Shown: positions 1 through 7,605, numbered from the stretch's first letter. The stretch is DNA of 11,814 nucleotides from Dehalococcoidia bacterium (GCA_030669525.1 DAOVDO010000011.1:1-11814), one strand, 5' to 3'. A program made the numbers and translations. The notes: generated by a model not told the origin, from the sequence alone.

Positions 1-97
1 CCATACCCGCTTCCACGCATCCCCAAACCGTACCAGCAATCAAAATAATGATTAGAACATTTCGCTTGTTCATTTTTGTTTCTAAGGAATTACTCAC
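1..97 (-). CDS. Partial CDS: N-terminus of an unrecognised membrane or secreted protein
   Basis: An open frame starts at a GTG (positions 97-95) and runs off the left edge after 32 codons. It has a good Shine-Dalgarno (AGGAGG at 112-107, 9 bases upstream). A second in-frame ATG lies at 73-71 but has no comparable site. The visible peptide has a short polar start, then Lys/Arg, then a hydrophobic stretch (roughly residues 14-25, VLIIILIAGTVW), followed by GCVEAGM. This looks like a signal anchor or first transmembrane helix. The WGC could be read as a lipobox-like site, but it is not a good one. The gene lies 60 bases downstream of mobB and is probably in the same transcript. I do not recognise the family; too little is visible to name a function. 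Confidence 0.6.
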   Translation of the reverse strand, partial: MSNSLETKMNKRNVLIIILIAGTVWGCVEAGM

Positions 98-106
98 CTT
101 TTCTCA

Positions 107-112
107 CCTCCT
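107..112 (-). promoter_or_regulatory. Ribosome binding site of the left-edge partial gene
   Basis: AGGAGG lies 9 bases before the GTG at 97-95. It is the main evidence that a translated gene begins here, and it selects the GTG over the ATG eight codons further in. Confidence 0.65.
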
Positions 113-157
113 GAAAATAGCATGTTATCAATTCGACTTCCCTTTTGTCACATTCCC

Positions 158-667
158 CTATTTGCTTTCTTTATCCTCTTTTATGACCTTTTCCACTAAA
201 TCCGCAATCCCAGAGAGATCATAGGGGTTATAGGTTGGCTTGTCTACAGGAAAAGCAAAATCGGTTATAACCGCAATCAGTTTTCCAGAGGGAGATTCAA
301 GCTCTTCGCTTATCCCTTTGCGAAGTATCTCTATCCTCCTGGTGCTCACATCCTGAATAAAACCTTCAGCCAGCACAAGGTCAAAGTCTGCAAGGTAATA
401 CTCCGCTACCTCATCCAAGCTGCCAGCAGTGCTACTTTTGGGGCGAATGAGCCCCAGTCCCGACGGGGATTCAAGCAGGATGCCTTCAGCTCCAGCTTCA
501 GTAAAATTCCATGAGTCCTTTCCTTCAATATCCAGGTCGAATCCATGCGGACAGTACTTAACAGCAGCAACCTTATACCCCCTCTTTTTCATCTCAGGCA
601 CAAGCCTGTTAATCAGAAATGTTTTGCCCGCATCAGATTTGCCTGTAATTGCTAAAACAAGAGCCAT
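158..667 (-). CDS. mobB: MobB-type molybdopterin/tungstopterin cofactor GTP-binding protein
   Basis: This 169-residue protein has the usual length and motifs of MobB. A Walker A P-loop (GKSDAGKT) spans residues 9-16. The MobB signature VKYCPHGFDLDIEGKDSW follows at residues 36-53, then EAGA and a later AEGF motif near 100-103. MobB is a soluble GTP-binding protein that assists MobA in attaching a nucleotide to molybdopterin, and it is often found near pterin enzymes. Here it trails the operon that encodes a tungstopterin oxidoreductase, so a role in that enzyme's cofactor is a reasonable inference. Classical archaeal AOR carries two non-nucleotide pterins, so the exact role is uncertain. The ATG at 667 has an AAGGA element 7 bases upstream. 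The upstream gap to the activator gene is 57 bases. No MobA or MoeA is visible. Confidence 0.85.
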   Translation of the reverse strand: MALVLAITGKSDAGKTFLINRLVPEMKKRGYKVAAVKYCPHGFDLDIEGKDSWNFTEAGAEGILLESPSGLGLIRPKSSTAGSLDEVAEYYLADFDLVLAEGFIQDVSTRRIEILRKGISEELESPSGKLIAVITDFAFPVDKPTYNPYDLSGIADLVEKVIKEDKESK

Positions 668-724
668 CTTTCCATCCTTATCTTTTCCATTTCCCCCTGG
701 CAGAGCCCTTAGTTACTTGTCTGT

Positions 725-1564
725 TTAAACTGGGGTGCCAGTCAAACCAGTTCCACCTGGATACTTTATAGCCACACCTTCCCCAAATCTCTCCCTCGCT
801 ATCAATGCACCCCCAAGTGCCGCCGTCAACTGTGGATCTTTGGGAACGACCACTTCCTCTCCCAGCAAGTCTTCCAGGGCTTTGACCATTCCTGCGTTCC
901 TGGCAACCCCACCGCTAAAGACTATATCCTTTTTAAACCTGATGCTAGCCGCTTTTCCCATCTGGATAACCCTCTTGACCAGGGAGTAGTGCATTCCAGC
1001 AACTATATTTTCTATCGGCTCACTGCGGCTTAAATAAGTAATTATCTCAGTCTCAGCGAACACAGTACATTGAGTGGATAAAGAAACTGGATTTTTGCTC
1101 TTTAAGGACAACTCGCCAAGCTGCTCGACGTCAACCTCCAGAATGCCCTTAGCCAGTTTATCTAGATACCGCCCAGTTCCAGCGGCACATTTGTCATTCA
1201 TCTGGAATTTCTTAACGCCCTTTTCGTCAAGTTCTATCACCTTGCTATCTTGCCCCCCGATGTCTATTATTGTCCGGCAGGCGGGGATAAGCTCCTTTGT
1301 GCCTCTAGCATGGCAAATTATCTCAGGCTCTACTCCATGTTGAAAGTCAATTGTCCTCCGCCCATAGCCAGTGGCAACGATGTAAGCTATCTCCCCCTCG
1401 GGAAGCCCTTTATGGTCTAATGCCATCTGAAATGCCTTCTTCCCACTTTCAGCCAGGTTATAGCTGTTTCTCAGGAGGGAGTATGCTTCTACACCTCCAT
1501 CATCGCCCAATATTACTACTTTCGACGTGGTTGACCCGATGTCAATGCCTGCATAATAAGCCAT
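725..1564 (-). CDS. ATP-dependent [4Fe-4S] activator of 2-hydroxyacyl-CoA dehydratase / benzoyl-CoA reductase (HgdC/BcrA-D family)
   Basis: This 279-residue protein belongs to the ASKHA-fold activator (archerase) family. These homodimers hydrolyse ATP to push a low-potential electron into their partner enzyme. The phosphate-1 loop GIDIGSTTSK is at residues 6-15 and the second loop DIGGQDSK at 101-108. The two cysteines that bridge one [4Fe-4S] cluster between monomers are C126 (NDKCAAGTGRYLD) and C166 (STQCTVFAETE), close to the HgdC positions. An SGGVARN motif follows at 217-223. I chose the ATG at 1564: a GAGGT element lies 8 bases upstream, whereas an in-frame TTG at 1579 overlaps that site. 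Length fits HgdC and BcrD (about 260-285). Only one activator gene is present, so a homodimer as in HgdC is more likely than the BcrA/BcrD heterodimer. It lies 44 bases downstream of the larger dehydratase-like subunit. Electrons would come from reduced ferredoxin or flavodoxin. Confidence 0.92.
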   Translation of the reverse strand: MAYYAGIDIGSTTSKVVILGDDGGVEAYSLLRNSYNLAESGKKAFQMALDHKGLPEGEIAYIVATGYGRRTIDFQHGVEPEIICHARGTKELIPACRTIIDIGGQDSKVIELDEKGVKKFQMNDKCAAGTGRYLDKLAKGILEVDVEQLGELSLKSKNPVSLSTQCTVFAETEIITYLSRSEPIENIVAGMHYSLVKRVIQMGKAASIRFKKDIVFSGGVARNAGMVKALEDLLGEEVVVPKDPQLTAALGGALIARERFGEGVAIKYPGGTGLTGTPV

Positions 1565-1572
1565 TTTTTTGA

Positions 1573-1577
1573 ACCTC
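1573..1577 (-). promoter_or_regulatory. Ribosome binding site deciding the activator start
   Basis: GAGGT lies 8 bases before the ATG at 1564-1562. The upstream in-frame TTG at 1579-1577 runs into this element, so it is unlikely to be the start. Confidence 0.6.
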
Positions 1578-1608
1578 AATTAACTGACCCATATTGAAAA
1601 GGAGAGTT

Positions 1609-3045
1609 TCAGGTATTAGTAGCCAGGCGTGCCTTCACAATTTCACATATAGTCTCAATCCTGGTTCTCATCGATTCCTCGCTGTAGTCTCTGTCCTCCC
1701 ATTCGTCACCTTCAATATAGAAGCATGGCTTACCCGTCCTCTTTTCTACATATGCCCGGCACAGCTTTTGGTCGCTTCCCAACCACCGGTCAAAGTCCTC
1801 AAATCCCCATATCATGAAATCTACATTATAGTTAGCCATTTTCTCGATGGTTAAATCAGCTTTGGTGCCCCAGTTGGTCATCATAGCTTCCTTCAGGAAG
1901 GCTTCGGCATTAGCTTCAAACGGGTCATCAAATTTCAGCGGTTCGAGATCCGCCTTTGACGGTAACAGAGCGTCACAGAAGGCAATTACTACCCCATTTT
2001 CCTCAAACATCCTCATTATAAATGGGTTGCAGTAGGGCATGAACCACATCATTCCCGATGGGGACCCCTTGGGCAAAACCCCCTCACCCTTGGCTACTTT
2101 TGCTTTGGCATCCTTGATTACAGCATCTAATGCATCGCTATAATATTTATAGCCGGTATTAAACGCTGCCCACAGGCCGTGAGACAGCATTAAGGGGATT
2201 TCTCCGCTGAATGGAGCCGGGTCTGCCGCCATGAACTGTGAGAGCTCAGCATATTTTGTTAAATATGCCATTCTTTCCTCCAGCGCTTTCATAATAGCCT
2301 TCTCGTCAACTTTTATGCCCAGCACCTGACAAACCTGTTCGTATCCCTCTCTCATAACGTTCGCCAGATACCTCACCATCTCTTCGTTCTGATACTCTTT
2401 TTCATGTGCCCGCCCGTGATGGGACCATCTGGAGTAGATAATGGGATACTCTTTATTCCAGTACTCATTGATAAACTCATCGCTTTTTGGCGCCTGGTCG
2501 CAAATGAAGCCCCAAATCCAGCTAACATCCGGGAGTGGCACTATCCCCTGTCTAAGCAAAGTGTATCTGGCCTTGTTTAAAGCACAGTGACGGCAACCGT
2601 ACCGCACTCCACGCTCTTCAGCATAATCCAGAAAGGGAGCGATTTTGTGGAACAAGGGTTGTATAAAACTTACGAAGTTGGCATCTATAAAATAGACGTT
2701 TATCTTCGGGTCAGTAAACTTCAACGCCCGGTAGAAGGTGGTATGTGCCGGGAGAACCCCGTAGACCATTTTTTCGCCTCTTGCCTTGCGCTCATTCGCC
2801 AGCATCATATCAACCGCTTCTGCGGTCATGACACCTATTACCTTCCTTGTCCCTTCCAGCTCTATATCAAAGTTTCTGGGAATCCACTCGGTTACCACAT
2901 ACTTCAGGTCGTCTTCTGTTAATTTAAGGTTGTTGGCAGCCCTTCTCCACTTTTCCAGCATGTCGTCAAGTTCTCTATCCCAGGGAGGGTCACCAAAGCC
3001 AGCGCACTTTACCAGATATTCCTTATGCCAGTCCTTTTTCTCCAT
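1609..3045 (-). CDS. Larger subunit of a 2-hydroxyacyl-CoA dehydratase / benzoyl-CoA reductase-type enzyme (HgdA/BcrB-like)
   Basis: This 478-residue protein resembles the larger catalytic subunit of the HgdAB/BcrCB family; HgdA is of nearly the same size. Family features include GVLPAHTTFYRALKF (residues 96-110) and a cysteine-bearing segment GCRHCALNKARYTLLRQG at 150-167 (C151, C154). ICDQ follows with C182. The C-terminal block CFYIEGDEWEDRDY (441-454) plus TRIETICEIV (461-470) matches the usual 'GiP...ie.D...tRieaF' end. C154 (or C151) and C182 are good cluster-ligand candidates. The family's C-terminal cysteine would be expected around residues 413-420, but the sequence there reads WGFEDFDR. 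C339 and C357 are further candidates. The ATG starts one base after the previous stop. Its Shine-Dalgarno (GGGAGG) lies inside the end of that gene, so the two are probably translationally coupled. Substrate unknown; a CoA ester is expected. Confidence 0.85.
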   Translation of the reverse strand: MEKKDWHKEYLVKCAGFGDPPWDRELDDMLEKWRRAANNLKLTEDDLKYVVTEWIPRNFDIELEGTRKVIGVMTAEAVDMMLANERKARGEKMVYGVLPAHTTFYRALKFTDPKINVYFIDANFVSFIQPLFHKIAPFLDYAEERGVRYGCRHCALNKARYTLLRQGIVPLPDVSWIWGFICDQAPKSDEFINEYWNKEYPIIYSRWSHHGRAHEKEYQNEEMVRYLANVMREGYEQVCQVLGIKVDEKAIMKALEERMAYLTKYAELSQFMAADPAPFSGEIPLMLSHGLWAAFNTGYKYYSDALDAVIKDAKAKVAKGEGVLPKGSPSGMMWFMPYCNPFIMRMFEENGVVIAFCDALLPSKADLEPLKFDDPFEANAEAFLKEAMMTNWGTKADLTIEKMANYNVDFMIWGFEDFDRWLGSDQKLCRAYVEKRTGKPCFYIEGDEWEDRDYSEESMRTRIETICEIVKARLATNT

Positions 3046-3046
3046 C

Positions 3047-4207
3047 TTAAAGTTGCCTCCCGCATATTCTTATGAAGCTTTCTACCCTCGTTCTCAGTGT
3101 TTCTGTAGCTTCTCTGGAGAAGTCATATGACGATTCTATCATCTCAAATGGAATTCCCTTCTCATCAGCTCTCTTAGAAAATATCGGGTACTCATAGTCG
3201 TATATCACATCAAAACTTAGCAAGTAATACAGCAGGCCGCTTACCTGGTATTCATCTATTAGACGTTCAACCTGCTGCCACCTTTTACCCCATGATGGGG
3301 TGAACAAGCACGAAGGAACCATATCTCTATAGTATAACTGAGCTATATTTTCTATTGGGTTTCCGTCAACTTTTGCTTCTCCGGGCTGTACTACCGCATC
3401 GTCTAATAACTCAGTAACTACCACACCCTCCGACTCCTCAATTATCCTGAGCGGTGTGTAGTCACCGAAGGCAAACCCACGCCCGGCCACCATTATTCTC
3501 GGTGCCTCTTCAGGAAACCTGCCTTTTTCTTGCTTTAAAGTCTCATAAATCTTGTCCAGGCTCTTGATGGCAGTATCCGGGTTATTCCTGAGGGCATAGT
3601 GGTTCAGCTTGATGAACTCCTCCCCCCCTATAACCGGGGGGTGCTTTTTCCTGAGGGCTCCTATTTGACTCAAGAGCTGCCTTATTCGGTTATACTTGTT
3701 GATAGACTGCGCCAGTTTGTCATTCGCAACCACTTCTCCGGTAAGCTTTTCCAGCTCTTCCTTCAACTTGCTTAGCTGCCGCTGGTAATAGTTAACAGCG
3801 ATTTCCTTCTCCCAATCCTGGGGAACTCCGAGCTTCCATACCGGTAGCTCCAGGAATTCGAAAACATCTCCCACCCTCACACCATCAGCCTCCTTACAGT
3901 CTATGATAATAAGGTCGGCTATGGGAGTAATCGGATTTAATCCCAGCACGTGCTGGCCAACCTGATACCGAGCCTGTACGTTGATGAAAGGCAGCAGGTA
4001 TGGCAGTGCCGCTTCTGTAGGAACGGTATCTCCTCCGTCAAACAACGGATATTGCACTGCCCCCGATGCATGGATAATTTCTACTGGAACACGGCTTCCG
4101 TAGTAGCAAACAACCTTTTTACCTTCACCTTTCCGCTTCCGGACTTCGCTGGAATACGCCCGCGAAAGCCTGGCAAACTCATCTAGGTCATCCTTGAACA
4201 TCGACAT
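3047..4207 (-). CDS. Smaller subunit of a 2-hydroxyacyl-CoA dehydratase / benzoyl-CoA reductase-type enzyme (HgdB/BcrC-like)
   Basis: This 386-residue protein matches the size of HgdB and BcrC (about 380-390). Family hallmarks in order are VVCYYGSRVPVEIIHASGA (residues 32-50), the Asp-Leu-Ile segment ADLIIIDCKEADGV (97-110), LEKLTGEVV with a following NRIRQLL helix (152-179), PPVIGGEEF (190-198), RIMVAGRGFAFGD (237-249), and the C-terminal KGIPFEMIESSYD plus TRVESFIRICG (373-383). Only four cysteines occur (C34, C104, C300, C382). At the usual first ligand position the sequence reads NVQARY, and at the usual last one LLSFDVIYDYEYP, so canonical cluster ligands appear missing. The ATG at 4207 has AGGAGG 7 bases upstream; an in-frame TTG at 4249 has no such site. 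The order small subunit, large subunit, activator resembles bcrCBA(D) rather than hgdCAB. Confidence 0.84.
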   Translation of the reverse strand: MSMFKDDLDEFARLSRAYSSEVRKRKGEGKKVVCYYGSRVPVEIIHASGAVQYPLFDGGDTVPTEAALPYLLPFINVQARYQVGQHVLGLNPITPIADLIIIDCKEADGVRVGDVFEFLELPVWKLGVPQDWEKEIAVNYYQRQLSKLKEELEKLTGEVVANDKLAQSINKYNRIRQLLSQIGALRKKHPPVIGGEEFIKLNHYALRNNPDTAIKSLDKIYETLKQEKGRFPEEAPRIMVAGRGFAFGDYTPLRIIEESEGVVVTELLDDAVVQPGEAKVDGNPIENIAQLYYRDMVPSCLFTPSWGKRWQQVERLIDEYQVSGLLYYLLSFDVIYDYEYPIFSKRADEKGIPFEMIESSYDFSREATETLRTRVESFIRICGRQL

Positions 4208-4214
4208 GCTATAT

Positions 4215-4220
4215 CCTCCT
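4215..4220 (-). promoter_or_regulatory. Ribosome binding site deciding the small-subunit start
   Basis: AGGAGG lies 7 bases before the ATG at 4207-4205. It argues against the longer TTG-initiated reading from 4249, which would add 14 residues with no family resemblance. Confidence 0.7.
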
Positions 4221-4288
4221 ACTCTATTGCTAACTGTACCCTTATTCAACTCAGCTTAATTTCCGCGTATCTGGACAATTATCACTGT

Positions 4289-6166
4289 TTACTTCCACAG
4301 GTCAGCAGCTAATTTATCCAGACCTGAGTCAATAAGTGCCTGGTGGGAGGGTTTACCACTCTTGATATCCCATCCCATTGCGGCAAAATAGCTGTTTCTC
4401 AAAGAATCAAAATCAATTTCAACTCCAGCAGCCGCCCCAACTGATGCTGGGTTCATTACCCTCCTGGGTAGCTTGAAATCAGCAGGTAACAGGCCTTCCC
4501 TCGCATTAAAGGCCTGCCGTAAAGTTAGTATCCTCCGCCCGACCTCAAGTCCCTCTGTCCAGCTGAAATCCCAGCCCGTTACTGCAGCGATTAACTCAGA
4601 TACCGGCACAACATTATCTATCATAAGCAGGGCACATAGCCCACTGGAACTAAGCAGTTGATAGAATTCAGCCCCTATAGCATACATAGGACCTTTACTT
4701 TGAAAATCACCGTAGACATCCAGCTTGGGCGTCCGCAGTGCGGGGTCAGCTCCCAAAGAGCCACCATGCTCAAGTACAGTCGTACCTTCGCTATCCATAT
4801 GGCGGCCAGGATTAGCATCCGCAATATAGCTGGTTCCCCGGCAGGGATTATTGCGTGGGTCGTGATAGGGTAATCCCTGACCATGTACATGCATGGCATA
4901 TTTTTCAGAACCTTTACCTATGCGTTCGGCGGCTTTCTCCACTCCGTCAGCAAGTATGGCGCCAAACCCTTCTCGCCGACCCAGTTTTTCCAACACAGCA
5001 ATCATTGCTTCAGCGTTGCCCCAGGTAAGCTCAACACCATCGGTTTCCTCCTTGCCAATCAGTCCATTCTCATAGCATTCCATGGCAAAAGCAACAGCCG
5101 CACCCGCAGCAATGGTATCCAGACCATATAGGTTGCATATCTCATTAGCTCGAATTACCGACTCCACATTATCAGTCAGACAAAACGAGCCGAGGGCAGC
5201 CAGGGTTTCATATTCAGGCCTGTGTGTCTCACCCTCAGTAGCAAATGGACCTTCTTTTACCTCAACGATTGCGCCACACCGTACCGGACAGGCATGGCAG
5301 CCATAATCTCTAAGCTTATACTTGTCCATATTGGCACCGTCCAGATTTGTGCAGGTCGGCATTGCTTCCAGCCCACTTGTCTGCCAGTTCCTAATGGGAG
5401 AATCACCTATACTCACCAAGAAACTCAGACCTCCACCTGTCCCCACCTTGGACAGCCCCTGCTGAAAACCGCTCGACTTTATATTTTTAAGAAAATCGTT
5501 CCTTACAGATTTCAGTTTTTCCGGTTGAGCTACAGATACCTTCCCACGTCCTCTCATTACAACCGCTTTTAACCGTTTGGAGCCCATCACCACTCCCACG
5601 CCCGAGCGAGCGGCGATTCTCCCCTTATCGGTCACTATTCCCGATATCAAAGAACCCAATTCGCCCGCTGGGCCTATACAGGCGATTACTGCTTTAGATT
5701 CACCCAGTTCGTGTTTAAGTATATCTTCCGTTTCGCTGGTATTTTTGCCCCATAGATATGAAGCATCCTTAAGCTCGGCTTTGCCTCCTGCCAACAATAG
5801 ATACACTGGCTTGGGGGCAATCCCCGAAAAGAAAATGGCATCATAGCCGGCCGCTTTCAATTCAGGACCCAATGAGCCGCCTGCATTTGACTCAGCCCAG
5901 GTACCTGTCAGAGGAGATTTGGTAACTACCGTGATCCTTCCACTCCCTGGTGTTGGCGTGGCAGTCAATGGTCCGGTAACAAAACCCAGTATATTATCGG
6001 GCCCTACGGGATTTGCCTTAGGTTTCATACGCTCGTAGAGGATTCTAACACCCAACCCGATACCCCCGATAAAATCACGGTAAACACTCTCGGACGGCGA
6101 TTCCTCTTTTATAGCCCCTGTTGTCAGGTCAACGAATAGTATTTTGCCCGTATAACCGCCTGGCAT
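4289..6166 (-). CDS. aor: Tungsten-containing aldehyde:ferredoxin oxidoreductase (AOR family)
   Basis: AOR oxidises aldehydes to carboxylic acids in the cytoplasm and reduces ferredoxin, using a tungsten bis-pterin and a [4Fe-4S] cluster. At 625 residues it matches the family (about 600-630). The N-terminus (GKILFVDLTTGAIKEE, 7-22; FIGGIGLGVRILYE, 32-45) is typical. A pterin-binding segment NAGGSLGPELKAAGYDAI lies at 94-111. The cluster ligands are C290, C293 and C297 (GCHACPVRCG) plus distal C511 (SSGLCALL). PEYETLAALG (317-326) supplies the conserved Glu, LPYHDPR is at 432-438, and H456 sits in a PGRHMD segment near the active-site His position. The ATG has AGGAGG five bases upstream. It follows the aminotransferase by 41 bases, which suggests it handles the aldehyde produced there. 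Relatives such as BamB and GAPOR share the fold; aldehyde specificity cannot be read from sequence alone. Confidence 0.92.
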   Translation of the reverse strand: MPGGYTGKILFVDLTTGAIKEESPSESVYRDFIGGIGLGVRILYERMKPKANPVGPDNILGFVTGPLTATPTPGSGRITVVTKSPLTGTWAESNAGGSLGPELKAAGYDAIFFSGIAPKPVYLLLAGGKAELKDASYLWGKNTSETEDILKHELGESKAVIACIGPAGELGSLISGIVTDKGRIAARSGVGVVMGSKRLKAVVMRGRGKVSVAQPEKLKSVRNDFLKNIKSSGFQQGLSKVGTGGGLSFLVSIGDSPIRNWQTSGLEAMPTCTNLDGANMDKYKLRDYGCHACPVRCGAIVEVKEGPFATEGETHRPEYETLAALGSFCLTDNVESVIRANEICNLYGLDTIAAGAAVAFAMECYENGLIGKEETDGVELTWGNAEAMIAVLEKLGRREGFGAILADGVEKAAERIGKGSEKYAMHVHGQGLPYHDPRNNPCRGTSYIADANPGRHMDSEGTTVLEHGGSLGADPALRTPKLDVYGDFQSKGPMYAIGAEFYQLLSSSGLCALLMIDNVVPVSELIAAVTGWDFSWTEGLEVGRRILTLRQAFNAREGLLPADFKLPRRVMNPASVGAAAGVEIDFDSLRNSYFAAMGWDIKSGKPSHQALIDSGLDKLAADLWK

Positions 6167-6171
6167 ATTAA

Positions 6172-6177
6172 CCTCCT
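6172..6177 (-). promoter_or_regulatory. Ribosome binding site of the aldehyde oxidoreductase gene
   Basis: AGGAGG lies 5 bases before the ATG at 6166-6164, within the 41-base gap after the aminotransferase stop. Confidence 0.65.
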
Positions 6178-6207
6178 CTCGCCCAGTATATTTCTTAAGC
6201 CCTGGAA

Positions 6208-7605
6208 TTATTTAACAGCAGCAGATTCAGTATCCTTAATAACACCCAATAGAATATCTGTTGCCTTTTCCAGATACTCTCTGGTTATGGTTAGAGAGGG
6301 CATAAGCCGCACAACATTGCCATAACGCCCACAGGGAATTGCTATCACACCACGATTAAGAAGCCCAGCTATAATCTGCCCCACCACACTTCCATCAATA
6401 GGTTCCTTGCTTTCTTTATCTTTAACCAGCTCAACGCCAATGAATAAACCCCTGCCTCGGACATCACCGATAATTCTGATGTTTTTTGCCCCTTCTAGAA
6501 GTCTAGCTTTTGTCTCTTCGCCTAACTGAGCAGCCCTGCCTATTAAATCGTAGCTCTTATCGGTCAAGATATCAATATTCGTCAGGCAGACTGCACAAGA
6601 AAGAGCGTTGCCAGCAAAGGTGCCTGGCTGGGAAGCTTCCACAAGCTTATCAGCCAAATCAGCTCTAAAAGTAACGCCAGCCATGGGAAGGTCACCACCC
6701 ATACCTTTACCCCAGGTCATCATATCAGGCACCACTCCACTATGCTCAATAGCCCACATTTTCCCACTGCGCCCCGCACCGGCCTGAACTTCATCCGCAA
6801 TGAATAAAGCGCCATGTTTTTCAGCGGCTTTTTTAACCATCTTAAGGAATTCTGGTGGCGGGACTAAGTAGCCACCTTCTCCTTGCTGCGCTTCAACTAT
6901 TACCGCCGCCACATCATCAGCAGCGGTATAAGGTGTATTCAGCACATAATCGAGATACTTGCCACACTGAACACCACAGCTTGGATACTCTAAACCGAAA
7001 CAGCAGCGATAGCAATAGGCGTATGGCACATGTATTACCCCTGGTATTAAAGGCCCGAAACCGTAATGGTAACGCTCACCAGTAGTTAAGGCTCCTGATC
7101 CACACCAGACACCATGGTAAGCCCCATGAAAGGCTACAATTTGCGACCTCCCGGTTATATGACGGGCAAATTTTATAGCTGTCTCCACTGCCCCGCTCCC
7201 ACTCTGGGCAAAGTAACTAACGCAATTGCCACGCAGACCAACAGGCATAATACTGGAAACTTTTCTGGCAAGTTCGGTACGGCGAGTATTAACTCCCTCC
7301 ATGGTATGCATTAACCTTGTTGCTTGCTCCTCTATAGCTTTAACTACCCTGGGGTGTGTGCGTCCAACAGAATTTACCCCTACCCCCGCTGATATATCAA
7401 TGTAAATATTACCATCGGGGTCTTTTACCGTAACACCCATACCCTCATCCCAAACGGGAGGGGCCGCACCTCCAGGCCGAGTTAAGGACTCATATTGGGG
7501 CACATCCTTAATTATCTTTTCGCTCTTTGGACCAGGAATTTTATCAGTTACAATCTTTGGCGCGTCTGGATACGACAACTTCGCCAGTTCTTCTTCTGAA
7601 ATCAC
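6208..7605 (-). CDS. Class III PLP-dependent aminotransferase (omega-amino acid type)
   Basis: This 465-residue fold-type I enzyme belongs to the class III family (GABA, taurine, beta-alanine, acetylornithine transaminases), which usually act on a terminal amino group and give an aldehyde. The PLP phosphate motif SGSGAVETAIKFAR is at 135-148, HGAYHG at 160-165 and DEVQAGAGRSG at 271-281 (D271 pairs with the PLP ring nitrogen). The Schiff-base lysine is K300 in WGKGMGGDLPMAG. A cysteine-rich insert (C198, C201, C202, C210, C214) resembles the CYRC...C...C segment seen in several GABA-type relatives. The start is a GTG at 7605 with AAGGAGG 10 bases upstream. The gene lies between alanine dehydrogenase and the aldehyde oxidoreductase. 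This suggests pyruvate as amino acceptor and an aldehyde product passed to AOR. The actual substrate is unknown. Confidence 0.88.
   Translation of the reverse strand: MISEEELAKLSYPDAPKIVTDKIPGPKSEKIIKDVPQYESLTRPGGAAPPVWDEGMGVTVKDPDGNIYIDISAGVGVNSVGRTHPRVVKAIEEQATRLMHTMEGVNTRRTELARKVSSIMPVGLRGNCVSYFAQSGSGAVETAIKFARHITGRSQIVAFHGAYHGVWCGSGALTTGERYHYGFGPLIPGVIHVPYAYCYRCCFGLEYPSCGVQCGKYLDYVLNTPYTAADDVAAVIVEAQQGEGGYLVPPPEFLKMVKKAAEKHGALFIADEVQAGAGRSGKMWAIEHSGVVPDMMTWGKGMGGDLPMAGVTFRADLADKLVEASQPGTFAGNALSCAVCLTNIDILTDKSYDLIGRAAQLGEETKARLLEGAKNIRIIGDVRGRGLFIGVELVKDKESKEPIDGSVVGQIIAGLLNRGVIAIPCGRYGNVVRLMPSLTITREYLEKATDILLGVIKDTESAAVK

Noticed and set aside
725..4207. Naming the three genes benzoyl-CoA reductase (bcr) or 2-hydroxyglutaryl-CoA dehydratase (hgd) outright
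   Set aside because: Sequence supports the superfamily only. Cysteine pattern, single activator and lack of aromatic or glutamate pathway genes do not support either specific name.
4208..4288. The 81-base gap before the small dehydratase-like subunit as a site for a terminator or promoter
   Set aside because: No stable hairpin with a T run and no convincing -35/-10 pair could be seen; it holds only the ribosome binding site for the next gene.
4289..6166. Possible BamB (class II benzoyl-CoA reductase) identity for the AOR-family gene, given its benzoyl-CoA reductase-like neighbours
   Set aside because: Length and motifs fit classical AOR, and no BamC-type iron-sulfur partner is present. The neighbours belong to the unrelated ATP-dependent class.
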